From an uncultured Pelagibacteraceae bacterium (GTDB lineage Bacteria; Pseudomonadota; Alphaproteobacteria; Pelagibacterales; Pelagibacteraceae): a stretch of 64,000 nt of DNA. The notes under the pieces are model-generated. The model saw nothing but the letters and a program-made list of their open reading frames with translations. It ran no database searches and was not told the DNA's origin. Shown in pieces: positions 45,152-54,024 of this stretch (position 1 is the stretch's first letter; each line of letters begins with the position of its first letter). Made by a program: the position numbers and the translations under genes. The stretch is from assembly GCA_902602105.1 (NCBI GenBank), contig CACKPP010000001.1, positions 1 through 64,000 on the forward strand, read 5' to 3'.

Positions 45152-45203
45152 AAATCAAGTTGGATAGAACGGAATGAAATGAACGAAACGAAATGGAAAT
45201 GAA
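45152..45203 (+). promoter_or_regulatory. Purine-rich GAAATG/GAACG-repeat leader between rpsO and pnp
   Basis: The last 37 bases before pnp consist of near-repeats of 4-6 bases: AACG, GAATG, AAATG, AACG, AAACG, AAATG, GAAATG, AAATG. The tract is almost free of pyrimidines other than one per unit and cannot fold well. It may serve as an unstructured ribosome or PNPase landing site. No RNase III-type hairpin like that of E. coli rpsO-pnp is seen. Confidence 0.4.
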
Positions 45204-47276
45204 ATGTTTAAAGTATATAAGAAGGAAATTGAAGTAGCAGGAAAGAAGATAAGTTTAGAAACAGGCAAAGTAGCAAGACAAGCAGATGGTGCAATCATAG
45301 CTTCATGTGGTGAAACAGTTATTTTAGCAACAGTGGTAGGAGCAAAGAAGGTAAACCCAGATATGGATTATTTTCCTTTATCAGTAAATTACCAAGAAAA
45401 ATACTATGCTGGAGGAAAAATTCCTGGGGGGTATTTTAAAAGAGAAGCAAGACCAACTGAAAGTGAAACATTAATATCCAGGTTAATTGATAGACCAATC
45501 AGACCTTTGTTCCCAGATGAATTTAAAAATGAAGTTCAGCTATTACCAACTGTGATTTCATATGACAAAGAAAATCAACCAGACATTTTAGCAATTATTG
45601 CCTCTTCAGCAGCATTGGCTATATCAGGAATGCCGTTTATGGGTCCCGTGGGAGCATCTAGAGTAGGTTTTGTTGATGGCAAATACATACTTAATCCATC
45701 AAAGTCAGAATTAGAAAAATCAAGTTTAGATTTAGTTGTAGCGGGTACCAAAGATGCTGTTTTAATGGTTGAGTCGGAAGCTAATGGTTTAACAGAGGAA
45801 GAAATGTTAAATGCAGTTAAATTTGGACACGAGGGCTTTAGTCCAGTAATTGAAATGATTGAGCAACTTGCTAAAGAGTGCAGAAAACCTGAATGGACTG
45901 TTGAGAAAAAAGACTTGTCTGAGATTAAGAAAAAACTTGAGGCAAATTTTACAGATGATCTTAAAAAAGCTTTTGCAACAAAAGATAAACAAGATAGATC
46001 AAATCAAATTTCAGAAATTACAGATAAAGCTAAAAAACTTTATGAAGATGATGAAAACTATACTGATCTTGATGTTAACAGCCAATTAAAAAATTTAGAA
46101 AAATCTATTGTAAGAACTGATATCCTTAAAAATAAAAATAGAATCGATGGCAGAGGTTTGTCTGATGTAAGAGCTATTTCATGTGAAGTTGGAGTTTTAC
46201 CAAGAACTCATGGCTCTGCATTATTTACTAGAGGCGAAACTCAAGCAATTGTTGTTACTACTTTGGGAACTTCTGATGATGAGCAGAGATTAGAAAGTTT
46301 GGACGGACAACACAGAGAAAGATTCATGCTTCACTACAACTTTCCGCCTTTTTCAGTTGGTGAAACTGGAAGAATTGGAACTGGAAGACGAGAAATTGGA
46401 CATGGTAAACTAGCATGGCGAGCAATTAATTCTTCACTGCCATCAAAAGAAGCTTTTCCATACACTTTTAGAATTGTATCAGAGATTACAGAGTCTAACG
46501 GATCCTCTTCAATGGCCACTGTTTGTGGGGCATCTCTAGCGTTAATGGATGCTGGTGTTCCTATTAAAGAACCAGTTGCAGGTATTGCAATGGGATTAAT
46601 TAAGGAGGGTGATGATTTTAGCGTACTATCCGATATTTTAGGTGATGAAGATCATTTAGGCGATATGGACTTTAAAGTCGCTGGAACTAAAGATGGAATT
46701 ACTTCACTTCAAATGGATATCAAAATTACAGGTATTACTTTTGAAATAATGGAAAAGGCTTTAAAGCAAGCTAAAGATGGAAGAATTCATATTTTAGGTG
46801 AAATGAATAAAGCTTTATCAGCTTCAAGAGATGATGTTGGAAAACATACTCCAAAAATGGAACAAATAACTGTCGATAAAAAAGACATTGCTGCTGTAAT
46901 TGGAAAAGGTGGAGCAACAATCAGAGAGATTGTAGAAAAATCAGGTGCAAAAGTAGATGTAAATGATGAAGGAGTTGTAACAGTTGCTGCTCCTGATGAA
47001 GAGTCTAGAAACATTGCTATGCAAATGATAAAGGATATCACTGCAAAAGCTGAACTGAATAAAATTTATTCAGGTAAAGTTATGAAGATTATGGAGTTTG
47101 GTGCATTTGTTAATTTTTTAGGAAAACAAGATGGACTAGTTCATATCTCAGAACTAGCAGATAAAAGAGTGGCTAAGGTTACTGACGTAGTTAAAGAAGG
47201 TGATGAGGTAAAAGTTAAAGTAATTGGTTTTGATAGAGGTAAAGTTAAACTTTCTATGAAACAAGCTTCTGAATAA
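45204..47276 (+). CDS. pnp: Polyribonucleotide nucleotidyltransferase (PNPase)
   Basis: Phosphorolytic 3'-5' exoribonuclease, 690 residues. Two RNase PH domains (first: [19 protein letters not shown]; second: [15 protein letters not shown] and [19 protein letters not shown]), the catalytic [21 protein letters not shown] near 475 with the metal-binding Asp pair, then KH ([17 protein letters not shown] near 555) and S1 ([29 protein letters not shown] near 622). Shorter C-terminal tail than E. coli's. Last gene of the nusA-infB-rbfA-rpsO-pnp unit. Confidence 0.97.
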   Translation: MFKVYKKEIEVAGKKISLETGKVARQADGAIIASCGETVILATVVGAKKVNPDMDYFPLSVNYQEKYYAGGKIPGGYFKREARPTESETLISRLIDRPIRPLFPDEFKNEVQLLPTVISYDKENQPDILAIIASSAALAISGMPFMGPVGASRVGFVDGKYILNPSKSELEKSSLDLVVAGTKDAVLMVESEANGLTEEEMLNAVKFGHEGFSPVIEMIEQLAKECRKPEWTVEKKDLSEIKKKLEANFTDDLKKAFATKDKQDRSNQISEITDKAKKLYEDDENYTDLDVNSQLKNLEKSIVRTDILKNKNRIDGRGLSDVRAISCEVGVLPRTHGSALFTRGETQAIVVTTLGTSDDEQRLESLDGQHRERFMLHYNFPPFSVGETGRIGTGRREIGHGKLAWRAINSSLPSKEAFPYTFRIVSEITESNGSSSMATVCGASLALMDAGVPIKEPVAGIAMGLIKEGDDFSVLSDILGDEDHLGDMDFKVAGTKDGITSLQMDIKITGITFEIMEKALKQAKDGRIHILGEMNKALSASRDDVGKHTPKMEQITVDKKDIAAVIGKGGATIREIVEKSGAKVDVNDEGVVTVAAPDEESRNIAMQMIKDITAKAELNKIYSGKVMKIMEFGAFVNFLGKQDGLVHISELADKRVAKVTDVVKEGDEVKVKVIGFDRGKVKLSMKQASE

Positions 47277-47310
47277 ATTTAAGGGAGAATCTGAAGTGAG
47301 ATAAAGCCTC

Positions 47311-48459
47311 TTAAATTAGACTATAAAAATTTACACCAATCATAACTCTATCAGTTTTCCCTCCGTAAGATGCAGAGTGAAGCCTGTTTGCTGGAAAAAT
47401 TACAATAGTCCCCTCTGAAGGCAATATTTCCTCATTTGGGTCATATAGTTTCAAAATTCCAGGTTCATTACAGTTTTGATCTCCAACAGTTAGATAATAT
47501 GTAAGACTATATTTCTGATTTCCTAAATTATGCTTTCTATCAAAATTATTTATATGATGATGAGAAGCTAATCCACTACCAGTACGCAAAATATTAAAAA
47601 AAGAATCAATAATAAAAATATCTGATTTTATTGTTTGGCTTATAATTTGCGTTAAGTCTTTCTCTACCTTGTTAAGAATAATAGAGTCATTTTCAAATAA
47701 TTCATAATCTGAAAACTTACCATTACCAAATCTTATATCTTTAGTATTATCTATTTCTATAGAATTTATTTTATATATCTCTGTAATGAGCTCCTTCTCC
47801 ACTTTTCTTTTTGAAATAAAGGGGTTTGATGATAGTCCAACTTTATTAAGTTGATTACTTATTTTCTTTTTTCTAACTTCTCTAAGATCTGATAAAAGTT
47901 TATTTTGTTTTATCATTCTGTTTAAATTATTTAGAGCCTCAGTATAATTTTCTTTCAACTCAATAGCTTTTTTATAACTTTTTTCAGCCTCATTAAATTT
48001 ATTAAGTTTTTCTTGTGTACAAGCCAGATTGTAGTGGCCTATTGCAAATTTAGGTTTAAATTTTATTGTTTCCTTAAAATTTTCTTCTGCTTCATTTAAT
48101 TTTTCAAGTTTAAGATATATTGAACCTAAGTTAGAATAAGCTTCAGCATAATTTTTTTTTAATTTAATAGCCTTTTTATAACTTTTTTCAGCTTCATTAA
48201 ATTTAAGAAGTTTTGCTTCAACGATTCCCAAATTAAAATGAGCTATTTCAAATTCAGGATTTAATTCTATTGCTTTACTAAAACTTTTCTTTGCTTTATC
48301 TAAATCACCAAGTTTAAGTAATATAGCACCTATGTTAGTATGCGCCTTATAATTGGCTGGCTCGACTTTTATGATATTCTGAAAAAGAATTTGAGCATCC
48401 TTTAATTTATTTTCACCAAGTAAAATTTTAGCTTGTCGTATTAATTGGTCTACTTTCAT
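47311..48459 (-). CDS. TPR-repeat protein with a 2OG-Fe(II) oxygenase domain
   Basis: 382 residues. The first 190 are five tetratricopeptide repeats with nearly identical copies (LNEAEENFKETIKFKP, FNEAEKSYKKAIKLKK and FNEAEKSYKKAIELKE), visible also as DNA repeats. The last 130 resemble a prolyl-hydroxylase-like 2-oxoglutarate/iron oxygenase: HHH at the start of the barrel (SGLASHHHINN), LTYYLTVGD, ILPSEGTIVIFPANRLHSA with the distal His, and DRVMIGVNF with the 2OG-binding Arg. Substrate unknown. Stands alone between pnp and fabI. Confidence 0.75.
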   Translation of the reverse strand: MKVDQLIRQAKILLGENKLKDAQILFQNIIKVEPANYKAHTNIGAILLKLGDLDKAKKSFSKAIELNPEFEIAHFNLGIVEAKLLKFNEAEKSYKKAIKLKKNYAEAYSNLGSIYLKLEKLNEAEENFKETIKFKPKFAIGHYNLACTQEKLNKFNEAEKSYKKAIELKENYTEALNNLNRMIKQNKLLSDLREVRKKKISNQLNKVGLSSNPFISKRKVEKELITEIYKINSIEIDNTKDIRFGNGKFSDYELFENDSIILNKVEKDLTQIISQTIKSDIFIIDSFFNILRTGSGLASHHHINNFDRKHNLGNQKYSLTYYLTVGDQNCNEPGILKLYDPNEEILPSEGTIVIFPANRLHSASYGGKTDRVMIGVNFYSLI

Positions 48460-48512
48460 TTGTTTAACCCTAACATAATACTTATTTAAGTTTTACTAAA
48501 TTAAAAACTATT

Positions 48513-49298
48513 TTAGGTAATATTTTTTGGATCTGGCATTCCAACTTTGTTATATCCTGCATCTACATAGTGAATTTCGCCCGTAACACCATTTGCTAGG
48601 TCACTTAAAAGGTATAATGCTGAATTCCCAACATCATGAATATCTACGTTTCTTTTTAAGAAAGAATGGTCTTCATTCCATTTATATAAAAATTTTGCAT
48701 CTCCAATGGCGGAAGCTGCTAATGTTTTAATTGGCCCTGCACTAATAGCATTAACTCTCATACCTTTTGTACCTAAGTCTCTTGCAAGGTATTTAACACT
48801 TGCTTCAAGAGCAGATTTACAAACACCCATTACATTATAATTTGGAATAGCTTTGGTAGATTCGTAAGTTAAAGTTAACATACTACCACCTTTTTTCATT
48901 ACTTTAGATGCTTCTTTTGCAACTTCTGTAAATGAAAAACATGAGATTAACATACTTCGTAAAAAATTTTCTCTAGTAGTATTTAAATATTCTCCAGATA
49001 ATTCTGATTTATCTGAAAATGCTACAGCATGAACTACAAAATCAATTTCATCCCATTTAGATTTAATATCTTCAAATAATTTTACTACTTCTTCTTTTTT
49101 CTCAACATCACAACTAAATGTTACTTTTGAATTTAACTTTTCAGCTAAAGGAATAACTCTTTTTTTTAAAGCATCTCCTAAGTAAGTGAATGCAAGTTCA
49201 GCTCCAGCTTCAGCAAGTTTTTGTGAAATTCCCCAAGCAATAGATCTTTCATTGGCAACACCCATAATCAATCCTTTTTTACCTTTCATTAGACTCAT
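48513..49298 (-). CDS. fabI: Enoyl-[acyl-carrier-protein] reductase (NADH)
   Basis: Last step of each fatty-acid elongation round. 261 residues: GLIMGVANERSIAWGIS dinucleotide motif with the family's split glycine loop, active-site pair in PNYNVMGVCKSALEAS (Tyr and Lys seven residues apart) and AISAGPIKTLAASAIGD. Complete. Lies two bases from fabB in the order fabA-fabB-fabI. Confidence 0.96.
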   Translation of the reverse strand: MSLMKGKKGLIMGVANERSIAWGISQKLAEAGAELAFTYLGDALKKRVIPLAEKLNSKVTFSCDVEKKEEVVKLFEDIKSKWDEIDFVVHAVAFSDKSELSGEYLNTTRENFLRSMLISCFSFTEVAKEASKVMKKGGSMLTLTYESTKAIPNYNVMGVCKSALEASVKYLARDLGTKGMRVNAISAGPIKTLAASAIGDAKFLYKWNEDHSFLKRNVDIHDVGNSALYLLSDLANGVTGEIHYVDAGYNKVGMPDPKNIT

Positions 49299-49300
49299 AA

Positions 49301-50512
49301 CTATACTTTCTCAAAAATTAGAGCAGCATTAGTTCCACCAAAACCAAAACTGTTAGACATAACTGTATTTAAAGTTGCTCCAGTTTCTGTTTTAGCAACT
49401 ATTGGAAATTTTTTTGCCTCATCATCCATTTCACTAATGTTTGCTGATCCAGCAATGAAATTATTTTTCATCATAATTAAACAATAGATTGCCTCATGTA
49501 CTGATGCAGCCCCTAAGGGGTGACCTGACAAAGATTTTGTTGAGCTAATTTTTGGAACATTAGCTCCAAATGTTTCTTTAACAGCATTCAATTCCGTAAT
49601 ATCTCCAACGGGAGTTGAAGTACCGTGAGTATTAATATAATCGATTTTATTTTTAGCTGTAGCCATAGCCATTTGCATACATCTTACAGCTCCTTCACCC
49701 GATGGTGCAACCATATCATATCCATCAGATGTTGCTCCATAACCAGTTAATTCTGCATATATTTTTGCTCCTCTAGCTTTAGCATGATCGTATTCTTCAA
49801 GCACTAAAACACCTCCACCACCAGCAATTACAAAACCGTCTCTAGTTTTATCGTAAGCTCTTGATGCTTTTTCAGGTGTATCATTGTATTTTGATGATAA
49901 AGCAGTCATTGCATCAAACATTGCAGTCATTGCCCAATGAATTTCTTCACTTCCACCAGCAAATACAATATCTTGTTTACCCATTTGGATTAGTTCCATT
50001 GAGTTTCCAATACAATGTCCGCTAGTTGCACAAGCAGAACTCATTGTGTAGTTAGTTCCTTTAATTTTAAAAGGAACAGCAAGTGTTGCTGAAGCAGTAC
50101 TTGCCATAGTTCTTGGAACTACAAATGGTCCCATTAATTTTGGTGTTTTTGCTCTAGTTTTGTCTGCTGCTAAAATTACATTTTCAATTGATGGTCCTCC
50201 TGAACCCATAACTATTCCAGTTTTAAAATTACTGACTTCTGTATCTTCTAATCCAGAGTCTTCAATAGCCTCTTTCATTGCAATATAATTATAAGCAGAG
50301 CCAGATCCCATAAATCTAATAGTTTTTCTATCGATGTGATCTTCAAGTTTTATTTTTGGTTTACCATGAATATGACTTTTTAAATTATGCTCTTTATACT
50401 CTTCACTAAATGATATTCCAGATTTTGAATTTAATAAAGATTGATGAACTTCTTCTTGGTTATTTCCCAAACAAGAAACAATTCCCATACCAGTAATTAC
50501 CACTCTTCTCAT
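49301..50512 (-). CDS. fabB: 3-oxoacyl-[acyl-carrier-protein] synthase I
   Basis: Condensing enzyme needed for unsaturated chains. 403 residues: catalytic Cys in [16 protein letters not shown] near 160, His in [11 protein letters not shown] near 292 and [13 protein letters not shown] near 326, ending [15 protein letters not shown]. The pairing with fabA marks it as FabB rather than FabF. Overlaps fabA by one base (TAATG). Confidence 0.94.
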   Translation of the reverse strand: MRRVVITGMGIVSCLGNNQEEVHQSLLNSKSGISFSEEYKEHNLKSHIHGKPKIKLEDHIDRKTIRFMGSGSAYNYIAMKEAIEDSGLEDTEVSNFKTGIVMGSGGPSIENVILAADKTRAKTPKLMGPFVVPRTMASTASATLAVPFKIKGTNYTMSSACATSGHCIGNSMELIQMGKQDIVFAGGSEEIHWAMTAMFDAMTALSSKYNDTPEKASRAYDKTRDGFVIAGGGGVLVLEEYDHAKARGAKIYAELTGYGATSDGYDMVAPSGEGAVRCMQMAMATAKNKIDYINTHGTSTPVGDITELNAVKETFGANVPKISSTKSLSGHPLGAASVHEAIYCLIMMKNNFIAGSANISEMDDEAKKFPIVAKTETGATLNTVMSNSFGFGGTNAALIFEKV

Positions 50513-51012
50513 TATTTAAACAATCCTACCTTTAAACTATCTGCTGAATATATTTTTTTATCATCTGCTAAAACCACACCATTTGCAAGTCCTACAGTTG
50601 TTCCTCCAGGTGACATAATCTTTTTCATATCAATCTCATATCTGACTAGTTTAACATTTTGTAAAACTTCTCCAGTGAATTTTACATTCCCAACCCCTAA
50701 AGCTCTTCCTTTTCCTGGGTTTCCAATCCAACCTAAATAAAAACCTACTAATTGCCACATAGCATCAAGACCTAGGCATCCAGGCATCACTGGATCTTCT
50801 TTAAAATGACAATCAAAAAACCAAAGGTCTTTTCTAATATCAAGTTCTGCTTTTAAAGAACCTTTTTTAAAAGTTCCGTTACCATCATTAATTTCAGTAA
50901 TTCTATCAAACATAAGCATTGGGGGAAGTGGTAATTTTGCATTTCCAGGGCCAAAAAGACCTCCATTTCCACAATTTATAAGTTCATCATATGAATAGGA
51001 GTTTTTTTTCAT
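50512..51012 (-). CDS. fabA: 3-hydroxydecanoyl-ACP dehydratase/isomerase
   Basis: Introduces the cis double bond in unsaturated fatty acid synthesis. 166 residues; hot-dog fold with the catalytic His/Asp in [19 protein letters not shown] start at the ATG ([11 protein letters not shown], the family N-terminus) rather than the in-frame GTG twelve bases further out. First gene of fabA-fabB-fabI, divergent from irr, with 74 bases between the starts holding an Irr-box-like motif. Confidence 0.95.
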   Translation of the reverse strand: MKKNSYSYDELINCGNGGLFGPGNAKLPLPPMLMFDRITEINDGNGTFKKGSLKAELDIRKDLWFFDCHFKEDPVMPGCLGLDAMWQLVGFYLGWIGNPGKGRALGVGNVKFTGEVLQNVKLVRYEIDMKKIMSPGGTTVGLANGVVLADDKKIYSADSLKVGLFK

Positions 51013-51064
51013 AAAATTGAACACCCTTAATACTTGATTTTGTTAAATTATAATATACATATAG

Positions 51065-51081
51065 TTTAGAATTATTATAAG
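51065..51081. promoter_or_regulatory. Irr-box-like (iron control element) motif before irr
   Basis: TTTAGAA-TTA-TTATAAG compared with the iron control element TTTAGAA-N3-TTCTAAA: first half perfect, second half 5 of 7. It ends five bases before the irr start and could also reach fabA. A 15-base variant (TTTAGAATNATTATA) recurs in the rubrerythrin promoter. Confidence 0.5.
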
Positions 51082-51086
51082 TAACA

Positions 51087-51515
51087 ATGCTAAAAAACAA
51101 CGAATTTATTGATAAATTAAGATCATCTGGGTTAAGACCCACCAAACAAAGACTTAAAATTTGTGAAGTTTTATTCAATAGAGAGAAAACTTTTCATTTC
51201 ACGATTAACGATCTAGCAAAAAGCATTTCTAAAGAAATAAATGAAAAAATATCATTAGCTACAGTTTATAACACAGTTCATGCTTTCAAAGATAAAGGTT
51301 ATTTAAAGGAAATTTCTATTAATGGTGACAAAAGTTATTTTGATACAAATACAACAATCCACCATCATTTTTTTGATGAAGATACAAATCAATTAATTGA
51401 TTGTGATAAGAATGATATCGAAAAAATTAATATTAGAAAAAATATTACTGGAAAAAAAATTAATTCTGTAGAAGTTTTAATAAAAGTTGCGAGTGATAAT
51501 CAAAATCAAAATTAA
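51087..51515 (+). CDS. irr: Irr-type Fur-family regulator
   Basis: 142-residue Fur-family repressor. Winged helix with GLRPTKQRLKICEVLF and SLATVYNTVHAFKDKGYLKEIS; the triple His HHHFFDEDTNQLIDC near 90 is the haem/metal region of Irr proteins. In alphaproteobacteria Irr responds to haem status and controls iron genes. The neighbourhood fabA-fabB-fabI/irr is an alphaproteobacterial hallmark. It lacks any zinc CxxC pair. Not Fur proper, which is at 34.7 kb. Confidence 0.88.
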   Translation: MLKNNEFIDKLRSSGLRPTKQRLKICEVLFNREKTFHFTINDLAKSISKEINEKISLATVYNTVHAFKDKGYLKEISINGDKSYFDTNTTIHHHFFDEDTNQLIDCDKNDIEKINIRKNITGKKINSVEVLIKVASDNQNQN

Positions 51516-51553
51516 TACAATAATTTCAATTACTTAAAAACTACATTATAACT

Positions 51554-51594
51554 ATTCTAAACTATTGACAAGTAATTTAGAATGATTATATCTT
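51554..51594 (+). promoter_or_regulatory. Rubrerythrin promoter with flanking Irr-like inverted repeat
   Basis: Perfect -35 TTGACA (51565-51570) with a -10 TATATC or TATCTT (51587-51594). An 8-bp perfect inverted repeat, ATTCTAAA (51554-51561) and TTTAGAAT (51576-51583), brackets the -35. The right arm continues as TTTAGAATGATTATATC, resembling the motif before irr. The core TTCTAA/TTAGAA is the Irr half-site, here in the outward order. Strong AAGGAGA follows at 51607-51613. Confidence 0.6.
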
Positions 51595-51618
51595 ATGTAA
51601 TTAATTAAGGAGATAAAA

Positions 51619-52035
51619 ATGTCATTAAAAGGAACAAAAACAAAAGAAAATCTAGAAGCAGCATTTGCAGGTGAAAGCCAAGCAAACAGAAGATATCTTT
51701 ATTTCGCTCAAAAAGCAGACATCGAAGGATACAATGATGTTGCTTCAGTTTTTAGATCAACTGCAGAAGGTGAAACAGGTCATGCACATGGTCATCTTGA
51801 GTATTTAGAGGAAGTTGGTGATCCGGCTACAGGTCTACCGATTGGTGAAACTAAAGCAAATTTAGCTTCAGCAGTTCAAGGTGAGACCCATGAATATACA
51901 GATATGTACCCTGGTATGGCTAAGACTGCAAGAGAAGAAGGTTTTGAAGAAATTGCTGATTGGTTTGAAACTTTAGCAAAAGCTGAAAAATCTCATGCTG
52001 GTAAATTCCAAAAAACTTTAGAATCTATAAGCTAA
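51619..52035 (+). CDS. Rubrerythrin lacking the rubredoxin domain
   Basis: 138-residue ferritin-like diiron protein. Iron ligands: Glu in [13 protein letters not shown]-x-x-H in [12 protein letters not shown], Glu in [12 protein letters not shown] and E-x-x-H in [12 protein letters not shown]. Rubrerythrins reduce hydrogen peroxide; the usual C-terminal rubredoxin (two CxxC) that brings in electrons is absent, so another donor is required. It has its own strong promoter, a Shine-Dalgarno and a terminator-like hairpin after it, and heads a set with a Fe-S protein and DUF3501. Confidence 0.92.
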   Translation: MSLKGTKTKENLEAAFAGESQANRRYLYFAQKADIEGYNDVASVFRSTAEGETGHAHGHLEYLEEVGDPATGLPIGETKANLASAVQGETHEYTDMYPGMAKTAREEGFEEIADWFETLAKAEKSHAGKFQKTLESIS

Positions 52036-52045
52036 CCGATATTAA

Positions 52046-52070
52046 TTAGTGGGTGTTTATCACCCACTAA
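52046..52070 (+). terminator. Hairpin after rubrerythrin
   Basis: TTAGTGGGTG-TTTAT-CACCCACTAA, a perfect 10-bp stem with a 5-base loop. The following bases (AATCTTTAAATTTTTT) have only a delayed T-run, so it may be a leaky terminator or an mRNA-stabilising 3' end that leaves more rubrerythrin mRNA than downstream mRNA. Confidence 0.75.
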
Positions 52071-52096
52071 AATCTTTAAATTTTTTAAAATTAAAT

Positions 52097-53428
52097 ATGA
52101 GCAAAGAAGGTAGTACAGAAGCACCTATTCGTCATCCAATTAATTTCGAGCATCCTGATTTTTTAAATCCAGAAAAATTAGATGCTGAAATGAGAAGAGT
52201 TTTTGATATTTGTCATGGATGCAGAAGATGTTTTAATCTTTGTGACTCATTTCCTAAACTTTTTGATATGATAGATGAGTCGAAAAATGAAGATGTAGAT
52301 AGTTTACTTAGTGACCAATTTGCACCTGTAGTTGATGCATGTACACTTTGCGATATGTGTTTCATGACAAAATGTCCATACGTACCACCACATGATTTTG
52401 ATTTAGATTTCCCTCATTTAATGCTGAGATACAGAACAGCACAAAAGAAATTAGGAAAATTATCTATTATACCAAGACAACTGGCAGAAATTGATAGAAA
52501 TTCTAAATTCGGTATAATGTTCTCAAAATTTGTTAATTGGGCCTCAAATATTAAAAATAAATTTCTGAGAAAGATTTTAGAAATAATTGCTGGAATAGAC
52601 ATAAGAGTTCAATTACCAAAGTATAATTCTGAAACCTTTTCAAATTTTTTTAAAAAAAATAAAGACTTAATTAACTACGATCTAAAAAATGATGAGAGAA
52701 AAGTAGTTATTTATACTACTTGTTTTGTAAATTTTAATAAAAAAAATACAGGTGTTGCCGCCCTAAAAGTTCTTAAAAAAAATGGTGTTGAAGTTCAAGA
52801 AGCTTATCCAGGCTGTTGTGGGATGCCATTTTTAGAGCAAGCAGATTTACCAAAAGTTGTTCAACAAGCAAAAAAAGTATCTAATGATTTGTTAGAATGG
52901 GTCGACAAGGGCTATAAAGTAATTACTCTCACAGCAAGTTGTGGATTAATGTTGAAATTTGAATGGCCATTATTATTACCAAATGATGAAAATGTAAAAA
53001 AATTATCAAAAAATGTAATGGATATTGATGAGTATATAGTTGATATATCTAAAAAAGAGGGATTAGCGGAGGGACTTCAAGAAATTGATGGTGGGGTTAC
53101 AGTCCATCATGCATGCCATGCTAGAGCTCAAAATATGGGTATTAAAGCAAGAGATATGTTAAAATTGATACCTAATGCCAAAATAGATGTAGTTGAAAGG
53201 TGTGCTGGGCATGGAGGGACTTTTGGAGTAATGAAAGAAACACATGACTTAGCATTAAAAGTTGGAAGACCAACTGCAAGACAAATAAAAAATAAAAATA
53301 ATAAGTACATGGCTTCAGATTGTCCATTAGCAGGTAAACATTTAAAGCAGCTAGAAGTTGATACAAATATTTCTAATGATGAGGCAGTACATCCCATCGA
53401 ATTAATTGCAAAAAGCTATAGGTTATGA
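52097..53428 (+). CDS. Iron-sulfur oxidoreductase subunit, GlpC/HdrB-like
   Basis: 443 residues. Two [4Fe-4S] motifs near the N-terminus (CHGCRRCFNLC and CTLCDMCFMTKCP), then two CCG-type repeats: the first complete (TTCFVNFN, YPGCCGMPF, TASCGLM), the second with RCAGHGG where the family normally has CCG. Such proteins pass electrons between a quinone or flavin partner and the acceptor. The longer frame from GTG 52049 runs through the terminator hairpin, so I start at ATG MSKEGSTEAP. Sits between rubrerythrin and DUF3501; likely electron donor to the former. Confidence 0.85.
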   Translation: MSKEGSTEAPIRHPINFEHPDFLNPEKLDAEMRRVFDICHGCRRCFNLCDSFPKLFDMIDESKNEDVDSLLSDQFAPVVDACTLCDMCFMTKCPYVPPHDFDLDFPHLMLRYRTAQKKLGKLSIIPRQLAEIDRNSKFGIMFSKFVNWASNIKNKFLRKILEIIAGIDIRVQLPKYNSETFSNFFKKNKDLINYDLKNDERKVVIYTTCFVNFNKKNTGVAALKVLKKNGVEVQEAYPGCCGMPFLEQADLPKVVQQAKKVSNDLLEWVDKGYKVITLTASCGLMLKFEWPLLLPNDENVKKLSKNVMDIDEYIVDISKKEGLAEGLQEIDGGVTVHHACHARAQNMGIKARDMLKLIPNAKIDVVERCAGHGGTFGVMKETHDLALKVGRPTARQIKNKNNKYMASDCPLAGKHLKQLEVDTNISNDEAVHPIELIAKSYRL

Positions 53429-54024
53429 TGATGCCTAGAGAAAAAAAAGAAATCCAAAAAAATGATATAATGCCTTTGGATATTTATACAAAGCAGAGAA
53501 AACAATTAAGAAAAAATATTGTTGAATTTAAAAAAAATAGGAGAATTTCCTTAGGACCATATGCAACATTTTATTTTGAATGTTATGAGACAATGTTAGC
53601 TCAGGTTCAAGAAATGCTTTATATAGAAAAAGGTGGGGATGAACAATTGAAAGATGAGCTTTTAGCTTATAATCCCTTGATACCAAATGGTAAAGAATTG
53701 ATAGCAACTTTAATGTTTGAAATAGATAACCCTGTATCTAGAGCAACCTTTTTAGGTAAAGTTGGTGGAATAGAGGAAAATGTTTTTATGAAAATAGGTG
53801 CAGAAAAAATTAAAGCTATACCAGAAATGGATGTTGACAGAACATCAGCTAATGGAAAAGCATCTTCAGTTCAATTTGTTCATTTTAAATTTAATGATGA
53901 GCAAATAAAAAAATTTACATCAGACTCTTTGCAAATTGAACTTGGTATTGATCATAAAGAGTACTCTCATACCACTAAGTTAACCGATATAACTGTTAAA
54001 TCTTTATCAACAGATTTCAATTAA
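53425..54024 (+). CDS. DUF3501 family protein
   Basis: 199 residues, uncharacterised family that recurs after rubrerythrin and the GlpC-like Fe-S protein. Visible: MPLDIYTKQRKQLRKNI start, RRISLGPYATFYFECYETMLAQVQEML, a mostly alpha/beta body, SANGKASSVQFVHFKF and FELGIDH-like HKEYSHTT end. No cysteine motif, no signal peptide. Three consecutive ATGs precede it and the first overlaps the previous TGA. Function unknown; context suggests a partner in peroxide defence. Convergent overlap with the SH3 gene of eight bases. Confidence 0.8.
   Translation: MMMPREKKEIQKNDIMPLDIYTKQRKQLRKNIVEFKKNRRISLGPYATFYFECYETMLAQVQEMLYIEKGGDEQLKDELLAYNPLIPNGKELIATLMFEIDNPVSRATFLGKVGGIEENVFMKIGAEKIKAIPEMDVDRTSANGKASSVQFVHFKFNDEQIKKFTSDSLQIELGIDHKEYSHTTKLTDITVKSLSTDFN

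Noticed and set aside
47276..47317. Terminator between pnp and the TPR-oxygenase
   Set aside because: AATTTAAG/CTTAAATT arms are 26 bases apart with no T-run; too weak to call.
47930..48300. Tandem DNA repeats as a possible mobile or CRISPR-like element
   Set aside because: Repeats are 34-codon TPR units in frame, without spacers or terminal repeats.
52049..52096. GTG extension of the Fe-S protein
   Set aside because: It would translate through the perfect hairpin after rubrerythrin; the ATG at 52097 starts the family N-terminus.
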